From Hyalangium gracile (lineage in GTDB: Bacteria; Myxococcota; Myxococcia; Myxococcales; Myxococcaceae), in NCBI RefSeq assembly GCF_020103725.1, contig NZ_JAHXBG010000025.1, positions 62,001-126,000 of the forward strand: 64,000 nucleotides of DNA. The letters are read 5' to 3'. The first letter of the stretch is position 1, and each line of letters begins with the position of its first letter. The notes under the pieces were generated by a model, which saw only the letters and a list, made by a program, of their open reading frames with translations, did not search any database and was not told the DNA's origin. Shown here in pieces: positions 1-8,910 of the stretch. The translations under genes and the position numbers were made by a program.

Positions 1-2
1 GG

Positions 3-647
3 CATCGGGTGCAGGTGGTGCTGTTCGGCGTGCGGATGCCCACCACGGTGCTGGAGCAGTGCGTGGCGCCGGCCCACTACGGGACCGAGCTGAAGGCCCA
101 GGCTCGGGCCCATACGGCGCACGCGCTGCTGTTCTACGTGGGAGACGAAGAGGAGCCGCTGGAGCAATACGTGGCGCTGGCGCTGGTGGCGGTGGCGCTG
201 GCCAGGGAGGGCGCCATCGTGGTGCTGAACGAGGATGCCCACACCTCCTTCCCCACCCAGCCGCTGCTCCCAGACGAGGGCGAGGATGTGGTGGACCTGC
301 TGCGGACGATGCCTCTCACCGCGCTCTACGTGGGCTTCGTGAAGCTGCAGGTGCCCGGGGCGGAGGGCGTCTGGATGCGGACGTACGGCGCTCCGAGGAT
401 GGGGCTGCCGGACCTGGCCTGGCACGCCCGGAGCGATGCCGAGGCGCACGACACCTTCGAGCTGTTCTCCGGCCTGCTGGAGTACCTGCGAGTGTCGGGG
501 GCCCGCTTCGGCCAGGGGCACACGGCGGAGTGGCAGCGGCGCCACGTGAGGATTCGAAAGCCACGCTGGAGAGAGCGCGGGTTTCTCGACAGCCCGGGAG
601 AGCTCTTCGTGCTGGAGCCAGCGGAGCCCCAGGGCCCGCGGCGCTGA
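3..647 (+). CDS. DUF4261-like protein, 5' end cut by window
   Basis: The frame is open to the first base of the window; the first possible start is a GTG at 9, but the family usually has more residues before this point, so the gene probably begins upstream. About 212 residues are visible. The segment around ALLFYVGDEEEPLEQYVALA followed by AREGAIVVLNEDAHTSFP resembles the DUF4261 family, soluble proteins of unknown role often found near surface or toxin-type loci. No catalytic motif, signal peptide or membrane segment is seen. It converges on the small membrane gene at 668-940 with a 20-base gap. The family assignment is by eye and moderate. Confidence 0.6.
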   Translation, partial: HRVQVVLFGVRMPTTVLEQCVAPAHYGTELKAQARAHTAHALLFYVGDEEEPLEQYVALALVAVALAREGAIVVLNEDAHTSFPTQPLLPDEGEDVVDLLRTMPLTALYVGFVKLQVPGAEGVWMRTYGAPRMGLPDLAWHARSDAEAHDTFELFSGLLEYLRVSGARFGQGHTAEWQRRHVRIRKPRWRERGFLDSPGELFVLEPAEPQGPRR

Positions 648-667
648 GGAGCTTCGGCTCGCCCCTG

Positions 668-940
668 CTACAGCGGCTCGCCGGGACCGAGGATGCCTCC
701 CGCCAGCAGGCACACGGCGACGGTGCCGAGCATGGCCCAGGCACTGTCGAACCTGCGCCCCACCAGGAAGCCCAGGCCGAGCGCGATCAGCGGCATGAAG
801 AGCAGCACCAGGGCCCGCGCGAGCGCCCCGAACAGCTGGAGCCACAGCACGGCCCCGGTTGCTGACTCCTCCGTCCTCGGCGGGCGGTCCCGCTCCGCCA
901 GCTTCCCCTCCGAGAGGAAGCCCTCCCGCATGAGCCTCAT
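668..940 (-). CDS. Small two-helix membrane protein in ECF sigma operon
   Basis: A 90-residue protein that starts at an ATG (938-940) overlapping the TGA of the preceding gene (937-939) in an ATGA arrangement, which is a strong sign of translational coupling. The first 30 residues are hydrophilic and charged. Residues about 31-55 and 68-88 form two hydrophobic segments (VLWLQLFGALARALVLLFMP and TVAVCLLAGGILG). No known family is recognised. As the third gene of the sigma/anti-sigma operon it may modulate or stabilise the anti-sigma protein in the inner membrane; that is inference from position only. Confidence 0.6.
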   Translation of the reverse strand: MRLMREGFLSEGKLAERDRPPRTEESATGAVLWLQLFGALARALVLLFMPLIALGLGFLVGRRFDSAWAMLGTVAVCLLAGGILGPGEPL

Positions 941-1572
941 GGCACGGCCCTCACGACGAAGGTCTCGTGGATGTGCCGGCCCTCCGAGGCATGCGAGACG
1001 TTGAGCACGTAGTGCCCAGGGGTGTGGATCCGCACGCGCAGCGGCTCGGCCTCCGCTCCCGCATCGGTGGTGAACTGGTGCAGGCACCGGGCTCCCTCGC
1101 AGCTCACGAGCTGCACCGTGGGCAGGTGCGAGGAGTGCTGGTGGAAGTCCAGCTCGGCCGGCGTCTCCAGCACCACCCGGGCCGTGCCCTCCGGGTGCCG
1201 ATCGACGGTCCACGGCAGCGCCACCCAGCCACCGCCTTCGGGAACCCGGATGGAGACCTCCCGGAGGGGCAGGGCCTCACGCACCACCTGGGCCATGCCG
1301 CCCTCTCCCGGGCGCTTCACTCCCACCGTGAGCAGCACGGCGGCCAGCGCCGCTCCCATCATCATCCAGAGTCCCAGGTGGGAGAGCCAGTTGCGCACCG
1401 GCTCCTTCGCGGGCCGGCTCGGCGACAGGCTCTTTCGAGCCTCCGCCGCCTGGAGCGCCGCGTGGATGCGCGCCTGCTGGTGCGCCGAGGGCTGCTCGGT
1501 CCGGAACGCCGCGACAGCGAAGCGGACTTCGTCCGGCAGTGGGGGAAGGCTACGGTCGTCGCGCGAGCTCAC
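937..1572 (-). CDS. Membrane-anchored protein, likely anti-sigma factor
   Basis: 211 residues. The N-terminal 60 residues are hydrophilic and presumably cytoplasmic, a single membrane helix lies at about 65-84 (LGLWMMMGAALAAVLLTVGV), and residues 95-211 look like an exported beta-rich domain with a Cys pair (CEGARC). This is the layout of anti-sigma factors, but the HxxxCxxC zinc motif of the ZAS class is absent. The gene overlaps the upstream sigma-factor gene by 23 bases and the downstream small membrane gene by 3-4 bases, so all three are probably made together. Function rests mainly on the context and topology; a FecR/RseA-type sensor role is inferred. Confidence 0.6.
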   Translation of the reverse strand: MSSRDDRSLPPLPDEVRFAVAAFRTEQPSAHQQARIHAALQAAEARKSLSPSRPAKEPVRNWLSHLGLWMMMGAALAAVLLTVGVKRPGEGGMAQVVREALPLREVSIRVPEGGGWVALPWTVDRHPEGTARVVLETPAELDFHQHSSHLPTVQLVSCEGARCLHQFTTDAGAEAEPLRVRIHTPGHYVLNVSHASEGRHIHETFVVRAVP

Positions 1573-2212
1573 GGGCGTCCTCCTCTGCGCGCACTTCGTG
1601 CGGCGTCTGGGCCTGCAAGGCCTTGAATGCAGCGCTCAGCTGGGCACGGCCTCGGAAGTGGCGGCTCTTCACCGTGCCCACCGGCACCTCCAGGATGGAG
1701 GCCACCTCCTCGTAACCCAGCTCCTCGATGTCACACAGCAGCACCACCAGCCGGAACTTCTCGGGCAGCGTGTGCAGGCACCGGAGCAGGCAGGCCGTCT
1801 GCTCCGAGTGTCCCAGCTGCACCTCTGGATCCAGCGGCTCGGAGCCGCCGGTGAAGATGGAGCCGAGCACCGACGAGGCTCCCTCGAGCATCGTCTCCAG
1901 CAAGGAGCGGCGTCGGGCCATTCCCCGCCGGTTCTCGATGAACTGGTTGCGGATGATGCCGCACAGCCAGCCCAGCAGTGAGCCCCTCCCTTGAAAGGAG
2001 TCCCGGTGCAGGAACGCTCGTACCAAGGAGTCCTGGAGCAGATCCTCCGCCTCCTGCCGCTGTCGGCAGAGGGTCAGGCAGAGCCGGTGTAGCTGGGGCA
2101 TCAACCGAGACACTTCCTCCTCGAAGCGCGCCCGGCCCTCACTCACGCGCGCCCTCGGGTCCGCATCCCTCTCCGGGGCGCTCGTCGCGGCGATGGCCTT
2201 CCCTGCTTGCAT
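1550..2212 (-). CDS. ECF-type RNA polymerase sigma factor
   Basis: 220 residues, starting at ATG 2210-2212 after a purine-rich GAGAGGA ribosome site. The N-terminal 25 residues are a low-complexity leader. Sigma region 2 lies at about 35-100 (LCRQRQEAEDLLQDSLVRAF, then WLCGIIRNQFIENRRG, the usual core-binding and -10 recognition helix). Region 4 lies at about 150-205 (LPEKFRLVVLLCDIEELGYE, then VPVGTVKSRHFRGRAQL, a classic helix-turn-helix). It directs RNA polymerase to a small regulon in response to the membrane protein encoded next. It is divergent from the SulP-Dab operon with 255 bases between, so that operon is a possible target. Confidence 0.92.
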   Translation of the reverse strand: MQAGKAIAATSAPERDADPRARVSEGRARFEEEVSRLMPQLHRLCLTLCRQRQEAEDLLQDSLVRAFLHRDSFQGRGSLLGWLCGIIRNQFIENRRGMARRRSLLETMLEGASSVLGSIFTGGSEPLDPEVQLGHSEQTACLLRCLHTLPEKFRLVVLLCDIEELGYEEVASILEVPVGTVKSRHFRGRAQLSAAFKALQAQTPHEVRAEEDARELARRP

Positions 2213-2467
2213 CGAGATCCTCTCGCCTCTGCATCACCCTGCCTCCTGTGGATGGGATGACGGTCCATCCGGTTCCCGGGGCCGTTGTCTTTTTCCGGAC
2301 CTGAGCCGAGGAGCCCTCCACGGCTCGGCGGGTTGCTTGCTGAACAAACGAGGCAAGCCCCGCGGGAACCGGAAAAAAGCTCGTTCCGTCCCCGCCGCAT
2401 TGATGAGCAGGCCCGCCGTTGGTTTCGGCATCGCACCTGCTCCCACGAGTGTGGAGGGAGTGACTTC

Positions 2468-4108
2468 ATGCAGGTCCCAACCGTTTCCGCGCCCCGAGCC
2501 GATGCCGCGGCGCCTTCCTGGAAGAGCGACATCGTCTCCGGGTTCCTCGTCTTCCTCATCGCGATGCCGCTGTGTCTGGGTATCGCGATGGCGAGCGGCT
2601 TTCCGCCTGTCGCCGGCATCCTCACGGCCGTGGTGGGCGGCGTCGTCTCCACGTGGCTGGGCAGCGCCCGGCTGACGATCAAGGGACCGGCGGCGGGGCT
2701 GATCGCCATCGCCATCGCCGCGGTGCAGGAGCTGGGCGGCGGTGACATGCGCCTGGGCTACCGGCGCGCGCTGGCCACCATCGTCCTGGCCGCGGTGGTG
2801 CAGATCCTCTTCGCGGTGCTGCGCTCGGGGAAGCTGGGAGACTTCTTCCCCTCATCGGTGGTGCACGGGATGCTGGCGGCGATCGGCGTCATCATCTTCT
2901 CCAAGCAGGTGCACACGCTGCTGGGCGTCACCCCCCAGGGCAAGGCGCCCTTCGAGCTCCTGGCGGAGATTCCCCAGAGCCTGACGCGGATGAACCCGGA
3001 GATCGCCCTCATCGGGCTCGTCAGCCTGGTGCTGATCTTCGGACACCTGGGGCTGAGCACGCGGCTACCGGCGCTCAAGCGCGTTCCGGCGCCGCTGCTG
3101 GTGCTGCTGGCCGCCGTGCCCATGGGGCTGCTCTTCGAGCTGGACCATGAGCACACCTTCACCTGGTCGCAGAACGTCTATTCGGTGGGCCCCAACTTCC
3201 TGGTCAATCTGCCGGGCAACCTGCTGTCCGCCATCACCTTCCCGGACTTCTCCGCCGTCTTCTCGGCGCCCTCGCTCAAGTACGTGGCCATGTTCGCCCT
3301 GGTGGGCAGCATCGAGTCGCTGCTGAGCGCCAAGGCGGTGGACATGTTGGATCCCCAGAAGCGGCGCTCGGACCTGGACAAGGACCTGCTGGCGACCGGC
3401 GTGGGCAACCTGATCAGCGGCCTGCTCGGAGGCCTGCCGATGATCTCCGAGATCGTCCGCAGCTCGGCCAACATCAACTATGGGGCCAGGAGCCGGCTCT
3501 CCAACTTCTTCCACGGCCTGTTCCTGCTGCTCTTCGTGGCCTTCGCGCCAATGCTCATTCACCGCATCCCGCTGGCGGCGCTGGCGGCGATGCTGATCTT
3601 CACGGGCGTGCGGCTGGCCTCGCCGAGCGAGTTCGTGAAGACGTTCCGCATCGGCGCCGAGCAGCTCGTCATCTTCACCTTCACGCTGGTGGTGACGCTG
3701 GCCACGGACCTGCTGGTGGGCGTGGCCGCGGGCATCGCGCTGAAGACGGTGGTGCACCTGTTCAACGGCGCGCCCCCGCGCAGCCTGTTCCGGCCGGAGA
3801 TCGAGACGCACCATGCCGAGGATCGCGTGGTGTTGCGGGTGCGGCACGCGGCCGTCTTCACCAACTACCTCACCATCAAGAAGCACCTGCTGCGGCAGGC
3901 GGATGCCCGGCACGTGGAGCTGGATCTGTCACACGCGCGGCTGGTGGACCACACGACGATGGAGCGGCTGCACGAGCTGGAGCACGAGTTCCGCCAGCAG
4001 GGCCGCCACTTCCGCCTCCTGGGGCTCGAGAAGCACCGGAGCCTCTCCGAGCACCCGCTGTCCGCGCGCAAGAAGATGGTGGACGCGGACCTCGGCCTCA
4101 CCTCCTGA
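2468..4108 (+). CDS. SulP-family anion transporter with C-terminal STAS-like domain
   Basis: 546 residues. The start ATG at 2468 was chosen because GGAGGGAG lies 7 bases before it; longer readings would add an unconserved leader. Residues 18-420 hold ten or more membrane helices typical of SulP/SLC26 permeases, including the substrate-site region PLCLGIAMASGFPPVAGI and the LTIKGPAAGLIAI segment. Residues about 430-530 form a soluble STAS-like tail. SulP proteins move sulfate or bicarbonate; the immediately following DabA gene (10-base gap) and the two NuoL/M-like genes make bicarbonate the better guess here. It is probably transcribed from the divergent region shared with the sigma-factor gene. 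Confidence 0.92.
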   Translation: MQVPTVSAPRADAAAPSWKSDIVSGFLVFLIAMPLCLGIAMASGFPPVAGILTAVVGGVVSTWLGSARLTIKGPAAGLIAIAIAAVQELGGGDMRLGYRRALATIVLAAVVQILFAVLRSGKLGDFFPSSVVHGMLAAIGVIIFSKQVHTLLGVTPQGKAPFELLAEIPQSLTRMNPEIALIGLVSLVLIFGHLGLSTRLPALKRVPAPLLVLLAAVPMGLLFELDHEHTFTWSQNVYSVGPNFLVNLPGNLLSAITFPDFSAVFSAPSLKYVAMFALVGSIESLLSAKAVDMLDPQKRRSDLDKDLLATGVGNLISGLLGGLPMISEIVRSSANINYGARSRLSNFFHGLFLLLFVAFAPMLIHRIPLAALAAMLIFTGVRLASPSEFVKTFRIGAEQLVIFTFTLVVTLATDLLVGVAAGIALKTVVHLFNGAPPRSLFRPEIETHHAEDRVVLRVRHAAVFTNYLTIKKHLLRQADARHVELDLSHARLVDHTTMERLHELEHEFRQQGRHFRLLGLEKHRSLSEHPLSARKKMVDADLGLTS

Positions 4109-4118
4109 GCAGGACACC

Positions 4119-7100
4119 ATGAGCCATCCGCATCACATTGCTGATCAAGTCCCCGCGGGAGAGCGCGGGGAGCGGCTGGGCCAGGCGCTGGCCCACGCAG
4201 CCCACCTGCTCCCGGTGCAGGGCCCCATCGGCGTCTTCGTGCACCACAACACGCTGCACGCCTTCCAGCACCTGCCCTTCCACGAGGCGCTGGCCACCGC
4301 GAGCGCCACACTGGGCACGGAGTCCTACCTGCCCGAGTCCCGCTACCGGGAGCTCTACCAGCAGGGGCGCATCACCGACGAGGACCTGGACGCCGCGCTG
4401 GCCGAGCGGGACTCGAGCGAGTCCGTGGTGGAGCTGGCGCCGGGACCACTCTCGCGGCGAGAGCTGGAGCGGCTGGCGCTGCTCCATCCGCTGCCCGCGG
4501 AGACGGCGGCCTCGCTGCGCTGGCGCATGGCGGAGCTGGCGGCGTCTCGGCGGCTTCGCGCGGATCTGCCCGAGGGCACGCGGGCCAGCCTCCTCCAGCG
4601 CTCGACCGAGGGGCTGCGCGCGTGGATGGACCGCGTGGGCCGGGACTGGACGGTGACGGAGCTGGCGAGCGCCCTGCTGGGCACCTCGGTGGAGGTGAGC
4701 GTCGTCATCGCCGCGGCGTCCCCGCCGAAGCTGTCCCGAGACGCCGCGCTGCGGAGGCTGGGCATCCCGGGGACAGCCATCGAGGCCTATCTGACGCGGG
4801 TGCGGGAGCTGATCGGCCGAGGCTCGGGCTCCTCCGTCGAGGTGGATGCGTGGCTGGCGGCGGAGGCGACGGTCGGGGTGCAGGCGCTGGCGGAAGCCTT
4901 TGGCGGTGATGGCAGCCTGTCCTCGCTGCGAGAGCGGCTGAGGCGAGATCCCGAGGCCTTCGCGGTGAGCGCGCTGTGGTCGGCCTGTCGCACCCCGCTG
5001 CTCCAGGTGAAGCGCCAGACGCCCGAGGACTCGCGGGAGCGGGGGCTCGGCCCTCGCGAGGTTCTGCGGGAGGTGACGGGCGAGGACGTGGGAGAGCTGG
5101 TCCACCCGCACCTCATCCGGGCGTGCGCGGCCTTCCTCGACCTGGGGGTGGCGCACTGGGCCATGCCCGATCGCGAGCGCGGGCTGTACTTCGCCTGGCG
5201 CGCCATGAAGCTCAGGGGCAGCGGCGTGCTGCCCCGGTGGCTCGACGGGCTGGAGGAGGAGCTGGCGCAGTCCGAGGCCCGGAACCTCTCGGCTCGGGAC
5301 GTGGTGCTGGCGGCGCTCGATGAGCTGGGCCTGCCCGAGACGCGGTGGGAGGACCTGCTCACCCGCGTGCTGCTCGCCCTGCCTGGCTGGGCGGGGATGA
5401 TGAGACGGCTGGAGCTCAACCCCGGTGATCGCCCCTCGGGTGCGCCACCGGCCTCGCTGATGGACTTCCTGGCCGTGCGCCTGACCCTGGAGCGCTTTGC
5501 CCTGCGCGACGTGGCGCGGCGGCGGCTGGGCTACACCGGTCCGCTGTCGGGGCTGATGGAGCATGCCCGCCGCACGGCTCCGCGGCAGGACTCCGCGCCG
5601 GAGCGCCCGGCGGAGCAGGGGAGCTGGCGCCTCTTCCAGTTCCTGCAGCTGGCGGGGATGACGGCCATGGACGTGGTGGACTTCCCGCTGAGCCGGCGCC
5701 ACGCCCTGCTCTCGTGGCTCGAGGCCTTCGACGCGACGTCCCGCCGCCGGGTGTGGCAGGAGGCCTATGAGCACCACTACCGGATGAAGGTGCTCCAGGG
5801 CGTGGGGCAGAACCGACGCCGTCCGGAGACGCTGCGCCAGGTGAGCGATGCGCGCTTCCAGGTGCTCTTCTGCATCGACGACCGCGAGGAGGGCATCCGC
5901 CGCCACTTCGAGGAGCTCAGCCCCAGGCACGAGACCTTCGGTGTAGCCGGCTTCTTCGGCGTGGCGGTGGACTACCGGGGGCTGGACGACGACAACACCG
6001 CCGCGCTGTGCCCGGTGGTCGTCACGCCTCGCCATCAGGTGGTGGAGCGCGCACACCCGGAGCACGGGCACCTGGCCGAGGCCCGCGCGAGGCTGCGCGC
6101 CTCGTGGGGCCGGATCGATCACTGGCTGCACGGCGGCTCACACTCGCTGGAGCTGGGCTGGCTGCTGACGCCAGTGCTGGGCCTGCTCTCCGTGCTGCTG
6201 ATGCCGCTGCACCTGCTCGTCCCGCACACGGTGGATCGGATGCGCCGGGCGCTGTCCCGGAAGATGCTGCCCGCGCCGCGCACGGTGCTGACGAGCCTCC
6301 GCCCGGACGAGCACTCCACGGCCACGGACGCCAAGCCCGTGGGCTTCACGGTGGCCGAGCAGGCCGACCGCGTGGCCGCCACGCTGGAGAACGTGGGGCT
6401 GGTGAAGAACTTCGCTCCGCTGGTGGTGCTGCTGGGCCACGGCGCGGTGAGCGTCAACAACCCGCACCAGTCCGCCTACGACTGCGGCGCCTGCGGTGGC
6501 CGGCACGGGGGGCCCAACGCGCGCCTCTTCGCGGAGATGGCCAACCGGCCCGAGGTGCGGGCGAGGCTGCGCCAGCGTGGCATCCACATCCCCGACACCA
6601 CCTTCTTCCTGGGAGGGCTGCACAACACCACCACCGATGAGGTGAGCCTCTCCGATACGGAGCACGTACCCGAGGCGCTCCGTGAGGAGCTGACGGCGTT
6701 CCGGCGGATGATGGACCGGGCGCGGATGCTCTCCGCGCACGAGCGCTGCCGCCGCTTCGAGTCCGCGCCGCTCACCCTCTCGCCCGCCGCGGCGCTGCGG
6801 CACGTGGAGGAGCGCGCGGTGGACCTGAGCCAGGCCCGGCCGGAGCTGGGCCACGTCACCAACGCGGCCTGTATCGTGGGCCGTCGCGCGCTGACGCGAG
6901 GGCTCTTCCTGGATCGGCGCTCCTTCCTCGTCTCGTACGACGCGACCATCGACGCCACGGGCTCCATCCTGGAGCGCATCCTGGCGGCGGTGGGGCCGGT
7001 GGGCGCAGGCATCAACCTGGAGTACTACTTCTCCTGCATCGACAACGACCGCTATGGGTGCGGCACCAAGCTGCCCCACAACCTCACCGGCATGCTCGGG

Positions 7101-7505
7101 GTGATGGATGGGGTGGAGAGCGATCTGCGCACGGGGCTGCCCCGGCAGATGATCGAGATCCACGAGCCGATCCGCCTGCTCATCCTCGTGGAGGCGAGCG
7201 TCGCGGTGCTGGCAGGCATCTATGAGCGGCAGCGCGAGCTGCGCGAGCTGATTGGAAACGGGTGGGTGCAGCTGGTGAGTGTGGATCCCGACACGGGGGC
7301 CATGCAGCGCTTCACGCCTCGCGGCTTCCAGCCCGTCACTCCGCCCGAGGCGCCGCTGCCGGTGGTCTCCGCCTCGCCCGAGTGGTACCGGGGGCAGCGG
7401 GACTTCCTGCCGCCGGCGTTGATCGACACCACGCAGGAGCCTCCCGTGAAGCGGCGCTCGGCTCCCTCTCCGCGCACTGGAGGTTCCGTCCATGCAGCTC
7501 AGTGA
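4119..7505 (+). CDS. dabA: DabA (DUF2309): carbonic-anhydrase-like subunit of Dab inorganic-carbon complex
   Basis: 1128 residues from ATG 4119, 10 bases after the SulP stop. The zinc-site pattern known from characterised DabA is present: Cys585-x-Asp587 in CIDDREEGIRR, His774 in LGHGAV and Cys789 in YDCGACGG; the 15-residue spacing between the last two matches the known protein. DabA hydrates CO2 to bicarbonate in the cytoplasm, driven by ion flow through a membrane partner. This copy is several hundred residues longer than the ~830-residue Halothiobacillus protein, mostly N-terminal to the zinc site, as in long members of DUF2309. It overlaps the next gene by 14 bases, so the two are coupled. 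Confidence 0.93.
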   Translation: MSHPHHIADQVPAGERGERLGQALAHAAHLLPVQGPIGVFVHHNTLHAFQHLPFHEALATASATLGTESYLPESRYRELYQQGRITDEDLDAALAERDSSESVVELAPGPLSRRELERLALLHPLPAETAASLRWRMAELAASRRLRADLPEGTRASLLQRSTEGLRAWMDRVGRDWTVTELASALLGTSVEVSVVIAAASPPKLSRDAALRRLGIPGTAIEAYLTRVRELIGRGSGSSVEVDAWLAAEATVGVQALAEAFGGDGSLSSLRERLRRDPEAFAVSALWSACRTPLLQVKRQTPEDSRERGLGPREVLREVTGEDVGELVHPHLIRACAAFLDLGVAHWAMPDRERGLYFAWRAMKLRGSGVLPRWLDGLEEELAQSEARNLSARDVVLAALDELGLPETRWEDLLTRVLLALPGWAGMMRRLELNPGDRPSGAPPASLMDFLAVRLTLERFALRDVARRRLGYTGPLSGLMEHARRTAPRQDSAPERPAEQGSWRLFQFLQLAGMTAMDVVDFPLSRRHALLSWLEAFDATSRRRVWQEAYEHHYRMKVLQGVGQNRRRPETLRQVSDARFQVLFCIDDREEGIRRHFEELSPRHETFGVAGFFGVAVDYRGLDDDNTAALCPVVVTPRHQVVERAHPEHGHLAEARARLRASWGRIDHWLHGGSHSLELGWLLTPVLGLLSVLLMPLHLLVPHTVDRMRRALSRKMLPAPRTVLTSLRPDEHSTATDAKPVGFTVAEQADRVAATLENVGLVKNFAPLVVLLGHGAVSVNNPHQSAYDCGACGGRHGGPNARLFAEMANRPEVRARLRQRGIHIPDTTFFLGGLHNTTTDEVSLSDTEHVPEALREELTAFRRMMDRARMLSAHERCRRFESAPLTLSPAAALRHVEERAVDLSQARPELGHVTNAACIVGRRALTRGLFLDRRSFLVSYDATIDATGSILERILAAVGPVGAGINLEYYFSCIDNDRYGCGTKLPHNLTGMLGVMDGVESDLRTGLPRQMIEIHEPIRLLILVEASVAVLAGIYERQRELRELIGNGWVQLVSVDPDTGAMQRFTPRGFQPVTPPEAPLPVVSASPEWYRGQRDFLPPALIDTTQEPPVKRRSAPSPRTGGSVHAAQ

Positions 7506-8910
7506 TTTCGAGGTGGGGCTGCTGGCCACCTCGGTGCCGCTCTGGCCCGCGCTGGCCTTCCTGCTGCTGGGGTGCACCCTGCTGGTGCACCACGCGCCGC
7601 GGGAGCGCACGGTGGCGGCCTGGGTGCTGCGGGCGCTGTGGCTGTCGCTGGTGTGCTCGGCGGGGACGGCGATCACCCTGTGGGCGCGGCATCAGGACGT
7701 GCTGGAGCTGAACGTGGGGCCGTGGTTCTCCGCCGGGGAGTACACCTTCGAGCTGTCCTTCCTCATCGATCGCCTGTCGGTGACGATGATGGTGCTGGTC
7801 AGCGCCATCACGCTGCTCATCGGTCGGTTCTCGGTGAACTACCTGCACCGGGAGCAGGGCTTCGCGCGCTTCTTCCTGCTGCTGGCGCTGTTCGCCACGG
7901 GCATGCTGCTGCTGGTGGAGGCGGGGAGCGTGGACCTGCTCTTCGTGGGCTGGGAGCTGGTGGGGCTCTCGTCGGCGATGCTGATCGCCTTCTTCCAGGA
8001 GCGGACGACGCCGGTGCGCTCGGGGCTGAGGGCCTTCACGATCTACCGGCTGTGCGACATGGGCCTGCTGCTGGGTGCGGTGCTGCTGCACCACTGGCTG
8101 GGGACGGCCGAGTGGGCGGAGGGGCTCGGGGCCAGGCCGTGGCCGGGCCCGGCGGTGGCGGTGGGCGAGGTGCAGGCGACGGTGCTGGGGCTGTGCCTGG
8201 TGCTGGCGGCCATGGGCAAGTCCGCGCAGTTCCCCTTCAGCAGCTGGCTGCCGAGGGCGATGGAAGGGCCGACGCCCTCGAGCGCCCTCTTCTATGGCGC
8301 GCTCTCGGTGCACGCGGGTGTGTACCTGCTGCTGCGGGCCGCGCCGCTGCTGGCGGGCTCGCCCGTGGTGTCCATGGTGCTGGTGGGCGTGGGGGTGGTG
8401 ACGGCGGTGCACGCCACGCTCGCCTGGCGCGTGCAGACGGACGTGAAGAGCGCGCTGGCCTACGGCGTGCTCACCCAGGTGGGGTTGATCTTCGTCGAGG
8501 TAGGCCTGGGGCTGTACACGCTGGCGCTGGTGCACCTGGTGGCCCATGCCTGCCTGCGCTGCCTGCAGCTGCTGCGGGCGCCGTCGGCGCTGCGCGAGGT
8601 TCAGGCCCGCCGGTCCGCTCTCCAGGCGGCGCAGGCCCCGTCCGTGGCGGTGGTCCACCGCGCGCTGCCCGAGGGAGTGGTGCGGGGCCTCTACCGGCTG
8701 GCGCTGGAGCGCTTCGCCCTGGAGGTGCTGCACGAGAGCTGGGCGATGCGGCCGCTGCTCCATGTCGGGCAGTGGATCGACAAGGCGGAGCGGTACTGGG
8801 TGGGGGCGCTGAGCGGCTGGAGCTCGAAGCCCGAGCCTGGCTCCACCCCGAAGCCCGAGGTGCTGGCGGCGGAGCGTTCATCGAGCGGCGAATCCACAGG
8901 AGCGGTGTGA
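7492..8910 (+). CDS. dabB: NuoL/MrpA-like proton-conducting subunit (DabB type)
   Basis: 472 residues with about 12 membrane helices of the proton-translocating NADH dehydrogenase antiporter-like family. The key residues of a working channel are present: Glu155 in FVGWELVGLSS and Lys243 in MGKSAQFPFSSWLP, followed by the conserved GPTPSSAL loop. The long C-terminal lateral helix of complex I NuoL is missing; instead residues 385-472 are a soluble tail. No other complex I genes are nearby, and the 14-base overlap with dabA indicates it is the ion-conducting partner that powers DabA. The ion is probably H+ but Na+ cannot be excluded. Confidence 0.88.
   Translation: MQLSDFEVGLLATSVPLWPALAFLLLGCTLLVHHAPRERTVAAWVLRALWLSLVCSAGTAITLWARHQDVLELNVGPWFSAGEYTFELSFLIDRLSVTMMVLVSAITLLIGRFSVNYLHREQGFARFFLLLALFATGMLLLVEAGSVDLLFVGWELVGLSSAMLIAFFQERTTPVRSGLRAFTIYRLCDMGLLLGAVLLHHWLGTAEWAEGLGARPWPGPAVAVGEVQATVLGLCLVLAAMGKSAQFPFSSWLPRAMEGPTPSSALFYGALSVHAGVYLLLRAAPLLAGSPVVSMVLVGVGVVTAVHATLAWRVQTDVKSALAYGVLTQVGLIFVEVGLGLYTLALVHLVAHACLRCLQLLRAPSALREVQARRSALQAAQAPSVAVVHRALPEGVVRGLYRLALERFALEVLHESWAMRPLLHVGQWIDKAERYWVGALSGWSSKPEPGSTPKPEVLAAERSSSGESTGAV

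Noticed and set aside
4098-6131. Long minus-strand frames opposite dabA and the NuoL/M-like genes
   Set aside because: They are mirror frames of conserved genes, with Arg/His/Gln-rich composition and no motif.
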